A stretch of 6,619 nucleotides of DNA, from positions 1 through 6,619 of the forward strand of contig CALQZN010000032.1 of NCBI GenBank assembly GCA_943349675.1, given 5' to 3'. The notes below the pieces were generated by a model, which made no database searches, was not told where the DNA came from, and saw only the letters and a list, made by a program, of their open reading frames with translations. The position numbers were made by a program, and so were the translations under genes. The DNA comes from Candidatus Nomurabacteria bacterium. GTDB taxonomy: Bacteria > Patescibacteriota > Minisyncoccia > Phycocordibacterales > SBAW01. Below are positions 1 to 5,173 of this stretch, piece by piece. Each line of letters opens with the position of its first letter. Position 1 is the first letter of the stretch.

Positions 1-1067
1 TCCTTATTGTGCTCATTTTGGTCCATGAGTTTGGGCACTTTAGTGTGGCAAAATTTTTTGGCATTCGGGTTGACGAATTTGGTATATTCTTCCCGCCGCG
101 TTTGTTTGCATTTAAGCGCGGCGAGACAGAATACTCTTTTAACGCGCTACCGTTTGGCGGGTTCGTAAAAATTTTTGGCGAATCTACTACAGAAGAAGGG
201 GTGCAAACCGACCCGCGCAGTTTGGTGCGTAAACCACGTTTAGTACAGACTGCCGTTATTGTGGCAGGTGTGGTGTTTAATATTTTGTTTGCCTGGCTGG
301 CGCTGTCGGCAGCGTATGTGCACGGGCTTCCAACATCGGTCGAGCACAAAGGGGTGGGGCAGGTGCAAGATGCTCGGGTAACTGTTGTACAAGTATTGCC
401 AGAGTCTCCTGCATCAAAAGCGGGTCTGCTGGCAGAGGATGTTGTGGTTGGTGCACAAACAGGCACGGCACAGTTGCCTCAAGACGCTAATGCAGACCAG
501 CTGCAAGCTTTTATTGCAGCGCACCAAGACGAGAGCGTGCTACTTACTGTTGCGCGCGGCGGGGAAGAAAAAACATTCCTAGCCAAACCCATTGATGGTT
601 TAGTAGAAGGGCACAAAGCAATAGGGGTAAGCCTCGACGACGTTGGTATGCTGCAGTTGCCAGTGCATTTGGCGCTGGTGCAAGGCGCAGTGTTGACGTA
701 CCAAATGACAGTGGGCACCGCTGTGGGCTTGGGAGGATTCTTTTACTCAATTGTCACAGGCACTGCAAACTGGGGTGGGGTAGCGGGCCCGATTGGCATC
801 GCCGGCATCGGCTCGTCGGCCGTGCAGGACGGACTTATTGCGACAATTATTTTGATGTCACTTATCTCAATCAATCTAGCCATTATTAACCTACTACCAA
901 TCCCTGGTCTCGACGGCGGACGTTTGCTCTTTATTATTATCGAGTCAATTATCCGCCGCCCAATTTCAGAAAAATTGTCACTGCGCTTAACTGTTGCTGG
1001 CTTTGCGCTGCTTGCGATGCTCATGATTGTTGTCTCCTTCCACGACATTGCACGGTTGGTAGGGTAA
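1..1067 (+). CDS. rseP: RIP/site-2-type membrane zinc metalloprotease, 5'-truncated by window edge
   Basis: Intramembrane protease of the RseP/RasP (S2P, M50) family, which cuts membrane-anchored regulators such as anti-sigma factors or leftover signal peptides within the bilayer. Counting the GTG at 9 as residue 1, the zinc site HEFGH is at residues 6-10. The conserved NALPFGGFVKI stretch follows at 45-55, a hydrophobic segment at about 80-105, one PDZ-like domain at about 120-195 (PESPASKAGL at 131-140), GVAGPIGI at 257-264, and the second catalytic motif LDGG at 301-304 (Asp302 as third zinc ligand) in a membrane segment. A last hydrophobic helix lies at 328-345. The reading frame is open to the left edge (Leu-Ile precede the GTG), and the family normally has a few more residues before HExxH, so the true start is outside the window and the GTG is internal. 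Stop TAA at 1065-1067. One PDZ domain fits the Gram-positive/CPR form; E. coli RseP has two. The actual substrate is unknown. Confidence 0.95.
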   Translation, partial: LIVLILVHEFGHFSVAKFFGIRVDEFGIFFPPRLFAFKRGETEYSFNALPFGGFVKIFGESTTEEGVQTDPRSLVRKPRLVQTAVIVAGVVFNILFAWLALSAAYVHGLPTSVEHKGVGQVQDARVTVVQVLPESPASKAGLLAEDVVVGAQTGTAQLPQDANADQLQAFIAAHQDESVLLTVARGGEEKTFLAKPIDGLVEGHKAIGVSLDDVGMLQLPVHLALVQGAVLTYQMTVGTAVGLGGFFYSIVTGTANWGGVAGPIGIAGIGSSAVQDGLIATIILMSLISINLAIINLLPIPGLDGGRLLFIIIESIIRRPISEKLSLRLTVAGFALLAMLMIVVSFHDIARLVG

Positions 1068-1076
1068 TGCAGCAGC

Positions 1077-2549
1077 TTAACTATTTTCTTTTTCACCCAC
1101 CGCCTCACGCAGTACACGTGCAAAGCGCTCTACTAAGAACCCTGCGTCTGTAGCTATCTCATACGAAGATTTGGCGATACTTTTGGGGAAGATAAATTTA
1201 AATAACCGAGGTACTGCTTGCTCAATGCGACTCCCCATAGTTGGTACCGTGTCAATCAGTAAAAATTCTGCATCACTTTGTATGTCGGCAAGCGATATGC
1301 CAGGACGTTTGTATTCAAGCGATGGTGTCGTCGAGTTGTATTCATATACTCCTGCCAAGAGCGGCAATTTCATACTCGTGATGCCTCGTGGAGAGAATGC
1401 TATATGGGAAACAGAGGTGCGAGTTTTAAGCGCGCGGTTAACTTCGTCAAAGTTAAAATTTGATTCTATGTGTAAGTGCGCCATAAGGTGGAAAAGTTCC
1501 ATAGGCGGTACCCCTTCCTTAAGAAGCATGAGGGAGTAGAGCATGAGCGACCCTGTAAAACGAGGATTGCATTCATTTGGGTAAATAGTGTTGCGTTTTT
1601 TATCGTAAAGAAAGTCGATACCAAACACACCTTTGTATCCTTGCTCGCGTAAGTGGGTGCCTACTGCTTCGACTATTTTTTGTGCCTGTTGCTCTATAGT
1701 GTCGTCCCATGGATGGAAACCAATGTCGTTGCCGAAAAAGATACCGTTTGCCGGAAGGCCGTTAAGCGCTTGTGGAATGTCTATAAGTTGGAGCTGCAGA
1801 GGGCCGGTTAGTACACCCTGCTCCATTGTGCAGCCAAGCATTGAGGTTGAGTGACCATTTACGAAAGGTGATAGCAAAATACTTCCAAATTGCTCGTCTT
1901 TTTTTAGTATTTCAATACAACCTGTAAAGTCAGTTGCATTATGAACAAAAAAAGTTCCTTCATTTCCGCCAACCTCCTTGTCGGCTCTCTGTACCACAAA
2001 AGGTCCAGTATATTTTTCTTGTAAGGTGTCCCATGAAGAAGCAAAAAACTCTTCTTTGGTATATACATCAGATTGCAGGGAAGGGAGTCCAAGTTTTTTT
2101 ATAAGTTCTCGAAAGACCCCTTTATGTGCTACATCTGCAAAAGTGTTAGGATGATTGCCAACCCACTTCGTACCTGTCTGTGCAAGTTCGTCTGCGGTTC
2201 TCTCGCTCACAGTATTTAATATAAGAGTAGGAGGTGTTTTGCGAGAGGTAAGGAATGCTTTGAATGCATTGTTGCTCACCAAGTATCCTGTCCCATGCAC
2301 ACGTTTTGCGAGGGCAGGTTGGTAGTCTTCAAGTATATGCACACGCATACGCTGTTTTATGATGTCAGTATCACTGGAGTTTTTTATTGCGTATACAGAG
2401 AAATTTTTTAAGAAAAAGCCGGGAATAATGCGAGTGTAGGGTGTAATACCCACTGCGATGAGAGCGTGCTGTTCTATCTGTGCTACCACCGACTCAATGT
2501 CGGGCATAAGGTGTTTCCATTGCGCAAGGGAATAGGGGTTCTTATTCAT
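1077..2549 (-). CDS. ATP-grasp domain ligase, substrate unknown
   Basis: A 490-residue cytoplasmic protein of the ATP-grasp superfamily, whose members join a carboxylate to an amine, thiol or other nucleophile through an acyl-phosphate. An N-terminal domain (about 1-135) is followed by the ATP-grasp core. AHKGVFRELIKKLGLPS (141-157) is the usual 'K...K..l...gip' stretch. GPFVVQRADKEVGGNEGT (182-199) carries the glycine-rich nucleotide loop, and SPFVNGHSTSM (227-237) the strand that normally contacts adenine/ATP. VFGIDFLYD (308-316) leads to NECNPR (325-330), where Glu326 and Asn328 are the expected metal ligands. The C-terminal about 120 residues match nothing I recognise. The position of the usual ATP-binding lysine in the VVK motif is Gln187. 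No Shine-Dalgarno precedes the ATG at 2547-2549. Met15 (2505-2507), with a weak GGAA upstream, is an alternative start. The gene is AT-richer than its neighbours (37-42% GC in two 60-base samples) and converges on rseP with 9 bases between. The fold is well supported; the substrate cannot be told. Confidence 0.85.
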   Translation of the reverse strand: MNKNPYSLAQWKHLMPDIESVVAQIEQHALIAVGITPYTRIIPGFFLKNFSVYAIKNSSDTDIIKQRMRVHILEDYQPALAKRVHGTGYLVSNNAFKAFLTSRKTPPTLILNTVSERTADELAQTGTKWVGNHPNTFADVAHKGVFRELIKKLGLPSLQSDVYTKEEFFASSWDTLQEKYTGPFVVQRADKEVGGNEGTFFVHNATDFTGCIEILKKDEQFGSILLSPFVNGHSTSMLGCTMEQGVLTGPLQLQLIDIPQALNGLPANGIFFGNDIGFHPWDDTIEQQAQKIVEAVGTHLREQGYKGVFGIDFLYDKKRNTIYPNECNPRFTGSLMLYSLMLLKEGVPPMELFHLMAHLHIESNFNFDEVNRALKTRTSVSHIAFSPRGITSMKLPLLAGVYEYNSTTPSLEYKRPGISLADIQSDAEFLLIDTVPTMGSRIEQAVPRLFKFIFPKSIAKSSYEIATDAGFLVERFARVLREAVGEKENS

Positions 2550-2551
2550 GC

Positions 2552-2563
2552 AATATAAATATA
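2552..2563 (-). promoter_or_regulatory. Possible -10 region just upstream of the ATP-grasp gene
   Basis: On the minus strand, two tandem TATATT hexamers (2558-2563 and 2552-2557) lie immediately before the ATG at 2549. The upstream one ends 8 bases before the start codon, which would put the transcript start at or almost at the ATG and give a leaderless message. This fits the absence of a Shine-Dalgarno site. No good -35 box sits 16-18 bases further upstream, so the call is tentative and may simply reflect AT-rich DNA. Confidence 0.3.
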
Positions 2564-2592
2564 CTATCTCACTACTGTATGTATAGAAAGAG

Positions 2593-2627
2593 AAAAGGCG
2601 AGACAGCTCTTGGTAGAGTGTCTCGCC
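2593..2627 (-). terminator. Rho-independent terminator of the 358-residue gene
   Basis: A perfect 9-bp stem (GGCGAGACA at 2597-2605 with TGTCTCGCC at 2619-2627) is extended by an inner CTCT/AGAG helix (2607-2610 with 2615-2618) around a TGGT tetraloop, with G2606 bulged. Read on the minus strand, the stem is followed by TTTTCTCTTTC (to about 2586), a U-rich tail. It sits 23 bases beyond the TAA at 2651-2653 and just before the start region of the downstream minus-strand ATP-grasp gene. It should therefore insulate that gene and make the upstream gene monocistronic. Confidence 0.85.
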
Positions 2628-2633
2628 CTAGTT

Positions 2634-2649
2634 GCCCGTGTTTGCGGGC
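2634..2649 (-). repeat. Small inverted repeat directly after the stop codon
   Basis: GCCCG (2634-2638) and CGGGC (2645-2649) form a 5-bp GC-only stem with a 6-base loop, one base past the TAA of the 358-residue gene. No T-tract follows on either strand, so it is not a terminator by itself. In the RNA it would form a second, upstream hairpin in tandem with the terminator and could protect the 3' end. It may also be chance. Confidence 0.45.
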
Positions 2650-2650
2650 G

Positions 2651-3727
2651 TTAGTCTTTGATTCGCTTGACCGCGGTAATGACCTTTGTGGTCTTGCCAC
2701 GCACCTGCGCCGTGCCGAGTTTCACCAGCACCGGCTCGCGTGGCAGGAGGACGGGGAACTTCCCTTTCTCCATGAGTGGTTCGCCGTCGTCGTCCAGGAT
2801 GAGCGAAAGGTTCCCCAGCCGCTCCATGGTGTCACCGCAGATAATAGCCGCAAGCGATATGATGGGGTTGCAAAATTTCACAACCCCACCCATCCAGCCG
2901 TCGCGCCGTTCGACTGGCGTTACGGAAGGAGTGTTCGGAGCGTTCCACTCCGGACAGTACACCGAGTCGCTGCGAGGAATAAGGCTGGTACCCTTTTCGT
3001 CGACGCAGTCTTTCACAATGAGCGTGACGAGCTCGTCGCCCATCCTCCCCATTGTTTTGAGGAAGTCGGCCTTCGGGAAAGCCTGTTCTTCTTGGAGCGT
3101 GACGAGAGCGTATCGTCCATCATCAACCTGGAGTGTTTTCTTAAGATACTCCAGAGTGAACGGAATACGTACCACTTGGTACGCGCCGACCTCGTGTACC
3201 GAAAGGTAGAAGACCCCGTTGCGGTAAAGTACCGCGATCTGGAGGTTCAGGAATGTTCCATCCTCCAGGACGAAAAAGATGTCGATGTTGTCCATGTCTT
3301 GCGTTCGCGTATATGCGAGACGCTGACCATCAACAACATCCCACTTCACGTTCACGGAGAAAGAGGGAATGCCTCCATCCTCGTGCAGCTTGACCTGCTG
3401 CTGCCCTGACGGGGCCGTGTTGTGCCGAGTGTAGACGTATACTCCGGACTTCAGATTGACCTGAAATCCAACCTCCAGCGCATCGGGCATTTTGGTGCCG
3501 GTAATGATTGGCGCGTACGAGAACGGCCATTCATCAGTGACCGTCCCGATGTCGAAGTTTGTCGCCTGAATGACCAGGCTTCCAATATGAGGATTTTCCC
3601 AATGCATTGCATTGAGATTGCGTGTCGATGACCTGAGTCGGCGTGACCTGTCAGCATCCTTCGATGCCACTTGCGGCACGGAGACGCCAGCAGCAACCAG
3701 TGCTGCAGCCATTGCTGTTTGCGACAT
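2651..3727 (-). CDS. Protein of unknown function, possible degenerate OB/cold-shock-like C-terminus
   Basis: A 358-residue protein I do not recognise. Gene status rests on a complete set of signals: AAAGG 8 bases before the ATG at 3725-3727, a near-consensus promoter upstream and an intrinsic terminator downstream. Residues 6-22 (AMAAALVAAGVSVPQVA) are small and hydrophobic and end in a signal-peptidase-like context, but no basic residues precede them, so secretion is doubtful. A charged stretch follows (24-37, rich in Arg/Ser/Asp). The rest reads as a beta-strand-rich protein with alternating hydrophobic and polar residues. Only three cysteines are clearly spaced in the last third (241, 258, 286), plus Cys297. 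The C-terminus has GGVVKFCNP (280-288) and, near the end, EPVLVKLGTAQVRGKTTKVI (331-350), which resembles the first and last strands of a cold-shock/OB domain. VNVKWDVVDGQ (126-136) with IDIFFV (148-153) resembles it too, but aromatic RNA-binding residues are mostly missing. GC is about 58-60% in two 60-base samples, higher than its neighbours. The function is unknown. Confidence 0.78.
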   Translation of the reverse strand: MSQTAMAAALVAAGVSVPQVASKDADRSRRLRSSTRNLNAMHWENPHIGSLVIQATNFDIGTVTDEWPFSYAPIITGTKMPDALEVGFQVNLKSGVYVYTRHNTAPSGQQQVKLHEDGGIPSFSVNVKWDVVDGQRLAYTRTQDMDNIDIFFVLEDGTFLNLQIAVLYRNGVFYLSVHEVGAYQVVRIPFTLEYLKKTLQVDDGRYALVTLQEEQAFPKADFLKTMGRMGDELVTLIVKDCVDEKGTSLIPRSDSVYCPEWNAPNTPSVTPVERRDGWMGGVVKFCNPIISLAAIICGDTMERLGNLSLILDDDGEPLMEKGKFPVLLPREPVLVKLGTAQVRGKTTKVITAVKRIKD

Positions 3728-3735
3728 TCTCTCAA

Positions 3736-3740
3736 CCTTT
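3736..3740 (-). promoter_or_regulatory. Shine-Dalgarno site of the 358-residue gene
   Basis: AAAGG on the minus strand lies 8 bases upstream of the ATG at 3727. It decides the start at 3727 over the internal Met6 or Met41 and contrasts with the ATP-grasp, proS and mreC starts, which lack such a site. Confidence 0.75.
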
Positions 3741-3756
3741 CGCTATTTGATTTGTT

Positions 3757-3770
3757 GCCGCAGATGCGGC
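3757..3770 (-). repeat. Leader inverted repeat GCCGC-AGAT-GCGGC
   Basis: A 5-bp perfect GC stem with a 4-base loop lies in the leader of the 358-residue gene, between the predicted transcript start and the ribosome site. Its core CAGATG (3761-3766) is the same hexamer found in the centre of the neighbouring palindrome, exactly 17 bases away. Its outer GGC (3768-3770) is shared with that palindrome, so the two RNA hairpins would compete for these bases. It could be an RNA structure or part of a paired operator. Confidence 0.6.
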
Positions 3771-3794
3771 ACAGGAACAGATGTTCTCTGTGCC
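3768..3794 (-). promoter_or_regulatory. Palindrome at the transcription start, containing a GAAC-N4-GTTC (LexA/DinR-type) box
   Basis: Arms GGCACAG (3768-3774) and CTGTGCC (3788-3794) enclose GAAC (3775-3778), AGAT, GTTC (3783-3786), with T3787 unpaired. The inner 12-mer reads GAACATCTGTTC on the minus strand. It has the GAAC-N4-GTTC form of the Gram-positive SOS operator (the Bacillus LexA/DinR 'Cheo' box) and differs from the core GAACATATGTTC at one base. It begins just past the predicted start point (about 3789-3790), about 9 bases downstream of the -10 box, where a bound repressor would block initiation. Alternatively it works as a 5' RNA hairpin. If the transcript starts at 3789-3790, the outer stem would be partly missing from the RNA, which favours a DNA operator. 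LexA itself is not in the window. Confidence 0.5.
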
Positions 3795-3795
3795 G

Positions 3796-3824
3796 ATTGT
3801 AGCATATATACACCTGAGTGTCAA
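3796..3824 (-). promoter_or_regulatory. Near-consensus sigma70-type promoter for the 358-residue gene
   Basis: On the minus strand, TTGACA (3819-3824, perfect -35) is followed by 17 bases and TACAAT (3796-3801, 5 of 6 for -10). A TGC immediately before gives an extended -10. The start should fall near 3789-3790, giving a leader of about 62 bases. This is the strongest promoter I can see in the window and is specific to the minus-strand gene. The divergent proS promoter lies 51 bases away, measured -35 to -35. Confidence 0.85.
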
Positions 3825-3875
3825 TAGTCTTGCGTTGGGACAAAGGGGCACCAAAATACCCTTAATTTGCAGCCT

Positions 3876-3904
3876 TTGCCTGCTACGCTTTTTCCCCGTA
3901 CAAT
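3876..3904 (+). promoter_or_regulatory. Promoter of the proS-mreB-mreC operon, predicting a leaderless start
   Basis: TTGCCT (3876-3881, 4 of 6 for -35), a 17-base spacer and TACAAT (3899-3904, 5 of 6 for -10). Only six bases separate the -10 box from the ATG at 3911-3913, so transcription would begin at the A of the start codon itself. No Shine-Dalgarno sequence is present upstream, which agrees with a leaderless mRNA. Confidence 0.65.
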
Positions 3905-3910
3905 GCCTAT

Positions 3911-5173
3911 ATGTTGCAATCCAAACTATTTACCAAAACGCGCAAAGAGGCCCCAAAGGACGAGGTGTCCAAGAACGCTCAGCTGCTTATCCGCGCTGGG
4001 TATGTGCATAAAGAAATGGCAGGCGTATATGCCTATTTGCCGCTGGGGCTCCGCGTAGTCGAGAACATCAAAAAAATTGTCCGCGAAGAGATGGACAAAA
4101 TTGGCGGCCAAGAAATAATCATGACCGCGCTACAGCGCAAAGACCTGTGGGAAAAAACAAAACGTTGGGACGACGCTGTTGTGGACGTGTGGTTTAAGTC
4201 AGAACTAAAGGCGGGCGGGGAAGTTGGCTTTGGTTGGTCGCACGAGGAGCCTATTGCCGACATGATGCGAAACTATGTCTCAAGTTTTAGAGACTTGCCT
4301 ATTGTTGTGTACCAATTTCAAACAAAACTGCGCAACGAGTTGCGCGCAAAGTCGGGCATTATGCGCGGCAAAGAATTTGTGATGAAGGATGCGTACTCTT
4401 TTTCACTCGGCGAAGAGGATCATACAACATTTTATAATCGCTCTATCGATGCGTACAAGCGTGTGTTTGAACGCGTGGGGGTGGGCGATGACACATTTGT
4501 TACGTTTGCGTCGGGCGGTGCATTTACGCAGTTTAGCCACGAGTTCCAAACTATTGTCGACACTGGCGAAGACGTGACCTACATCAATCGAGAAAAAAAT
4601 ATAGCTATTAACGAAGAAGTGTTAAACGACGAGACGCTTGCCACGCTTGGTGTCACACGCGACGAACTTGAAGAGGTAAAAACAGCCGAGGTGGGGAATA
4701 TTTTTAACTTTGGTGTGCAAAAGTCAGAAGACTTAGGCCTTTCGTACAAAAATGATAAAGGAGAAGACGTGCCTGTGTGGATGGGCTCGTATGGCATAGG
4801 CATCACGCGTTTGATGGGCCTTTTGGTAGAAAAATTTGCAGATGACAAGGGCATTGTCTGGCCCGAGTCGGTGGCGCCGTTTCGGGTGCATCTAGTTGAG
4901 CTTGGGGGTGCCGACAATACTGATGTCCATGCAGAGGCAGCCGAGCTGTACCGCGAACTAACAAGTGCGGGCGTGCCGGTGCTTTGGGACGACCGCGATG
5001 TGCGTGCAGGCGAAAAGTTTGCTGACAGCGACTTACTTGGGCTGCCACTCCGCATTGTGGTATCGGAAAAAACGCTTGCTGCGGGTAAGTTTGAATGTGT
5101 CGAGCGATCAAGCGGCCACACGTCGCACAAGAGTATATCAGAACTCATAGGATACCTGACCGCACATGTCTAA
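3911..5173 (+). CDS. proS: Prolyl-tRNA synthetase, short form lacking the editing insertion
   Basis: Class II aminoacyl-tRNA synthetase that charges tRNA(Pro) with proline in the cytoplasm. The N-terminal catalytic part aligns with bacterial-type ProRS: GVYAYLPLGLRV (38-49, motif 1 region), QTKLRNELRAKSGIMRGKEF (137-156) running into VMKDAYSF (motif 2), GGAFTQFSHEF (202-212), and GSYGIGITRL (292-301, motif 3 with the ATP-binding arginine). The anticodon-binding domain covers about 323-418, with LWDDRDVRAGEKFADSDLLG at 358-377. The protein has 420 residues against 572 in E. coli. The whole difference is the roughly 180-residue Ala-tRNA(Pro) editing insertion between motifs 2 and 3, replaced here by about 45-50 residues (220-268). 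The proline-binding TxE loop, normally GPTHEE, reads GWSHEE (108-113), with Ser110 for Thr. The start at 3911 is supported by the motif 1 spacing and by a -10 box six bases upstream. The stop overlaps the mreB start by 8 bases. Confidence 0.97.
   Translation: MLQSKLFTKTRKEAPKDEVSKNAQLLIRAGYVHKEMAGVYAYLPLGLRVVENIKKIVREEMDKIGGQEIIMTALQRKDLWEKTKRWDDAVVDVWFKSELKAGGEVGFGWSHEEPIADMMRNYVSSFRDLPIVVYQFQTKLRNELRAKSGIMRGKEFVMKDAYSFSLGEEDHTTFYNRSIDAYKRVFERVGVGDDTFVTFASGGAFTQFSHEFQTIVDTGEDVTYINREKNIAINEEVLNDETLATLGVTRDELEEVKTAEVGNIFNFGVQKSEDLGLSYKNDKGEDVPVWMGSYGIGITRLMGLLVEKFADDKGIVWPESVAPFRVHLVELGGADNTDVHAEAAELYRELTSAGVPVLWDDRDVRAGEKFADSDLLGLPLRIVVSEKTLAAGKFECVERSSGHTSHKSISELIGYLTAHV

Noticed and set aside
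1083..1092. T-rich run after the rseP stop as a possible terminator
   Set aside because: No convincing stem precedes it; the best GGTAGGGT/ACCCACC pairing is imperfect and lies on both sides of the T-run. These bases also encode the C-terminus of the ATP-grasp protein.
743..1123. A 126-codon minus-strand frame spanning the end of rseP
   Set aside because: It lies antisense to the conserved LDG-motif region of the protease and overlaps the end of the ATP-grasp gene; no start signal.
2579..3409. A 276-codon open frame on the plus strand opposite the 358-residue gene
   Set aside because: It begins next to and runs through the minus-strand terminator hairpin, has no ribosome site, and lies antisense to a longer frame with promoter, Shine-Dalgarno and terminator. 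Its length is explained by the high GC of this stretch.
2651..3727. Secreted-protein interpretation of the 358-residue gene
   Set aside because: The N-terminal hydrophobic stretch is short and has no basic n-region, so I do not call a signal peptide, though it cannot be excluded.
3843..3862. AAGGG/CCCTT inverted repeat between the divergent promoters
   Set aside because: Only 5 bp with an 11-base loop; expected by chance and not positioned as a clear operator or terminator.
4579..5148. A 189-codon minus-strand frame inside proS
   Set aside because: Low-complexity Ser/Thr-rich translation typical of an antisense shadow of a real gene; proS motifs occupy the other strand.
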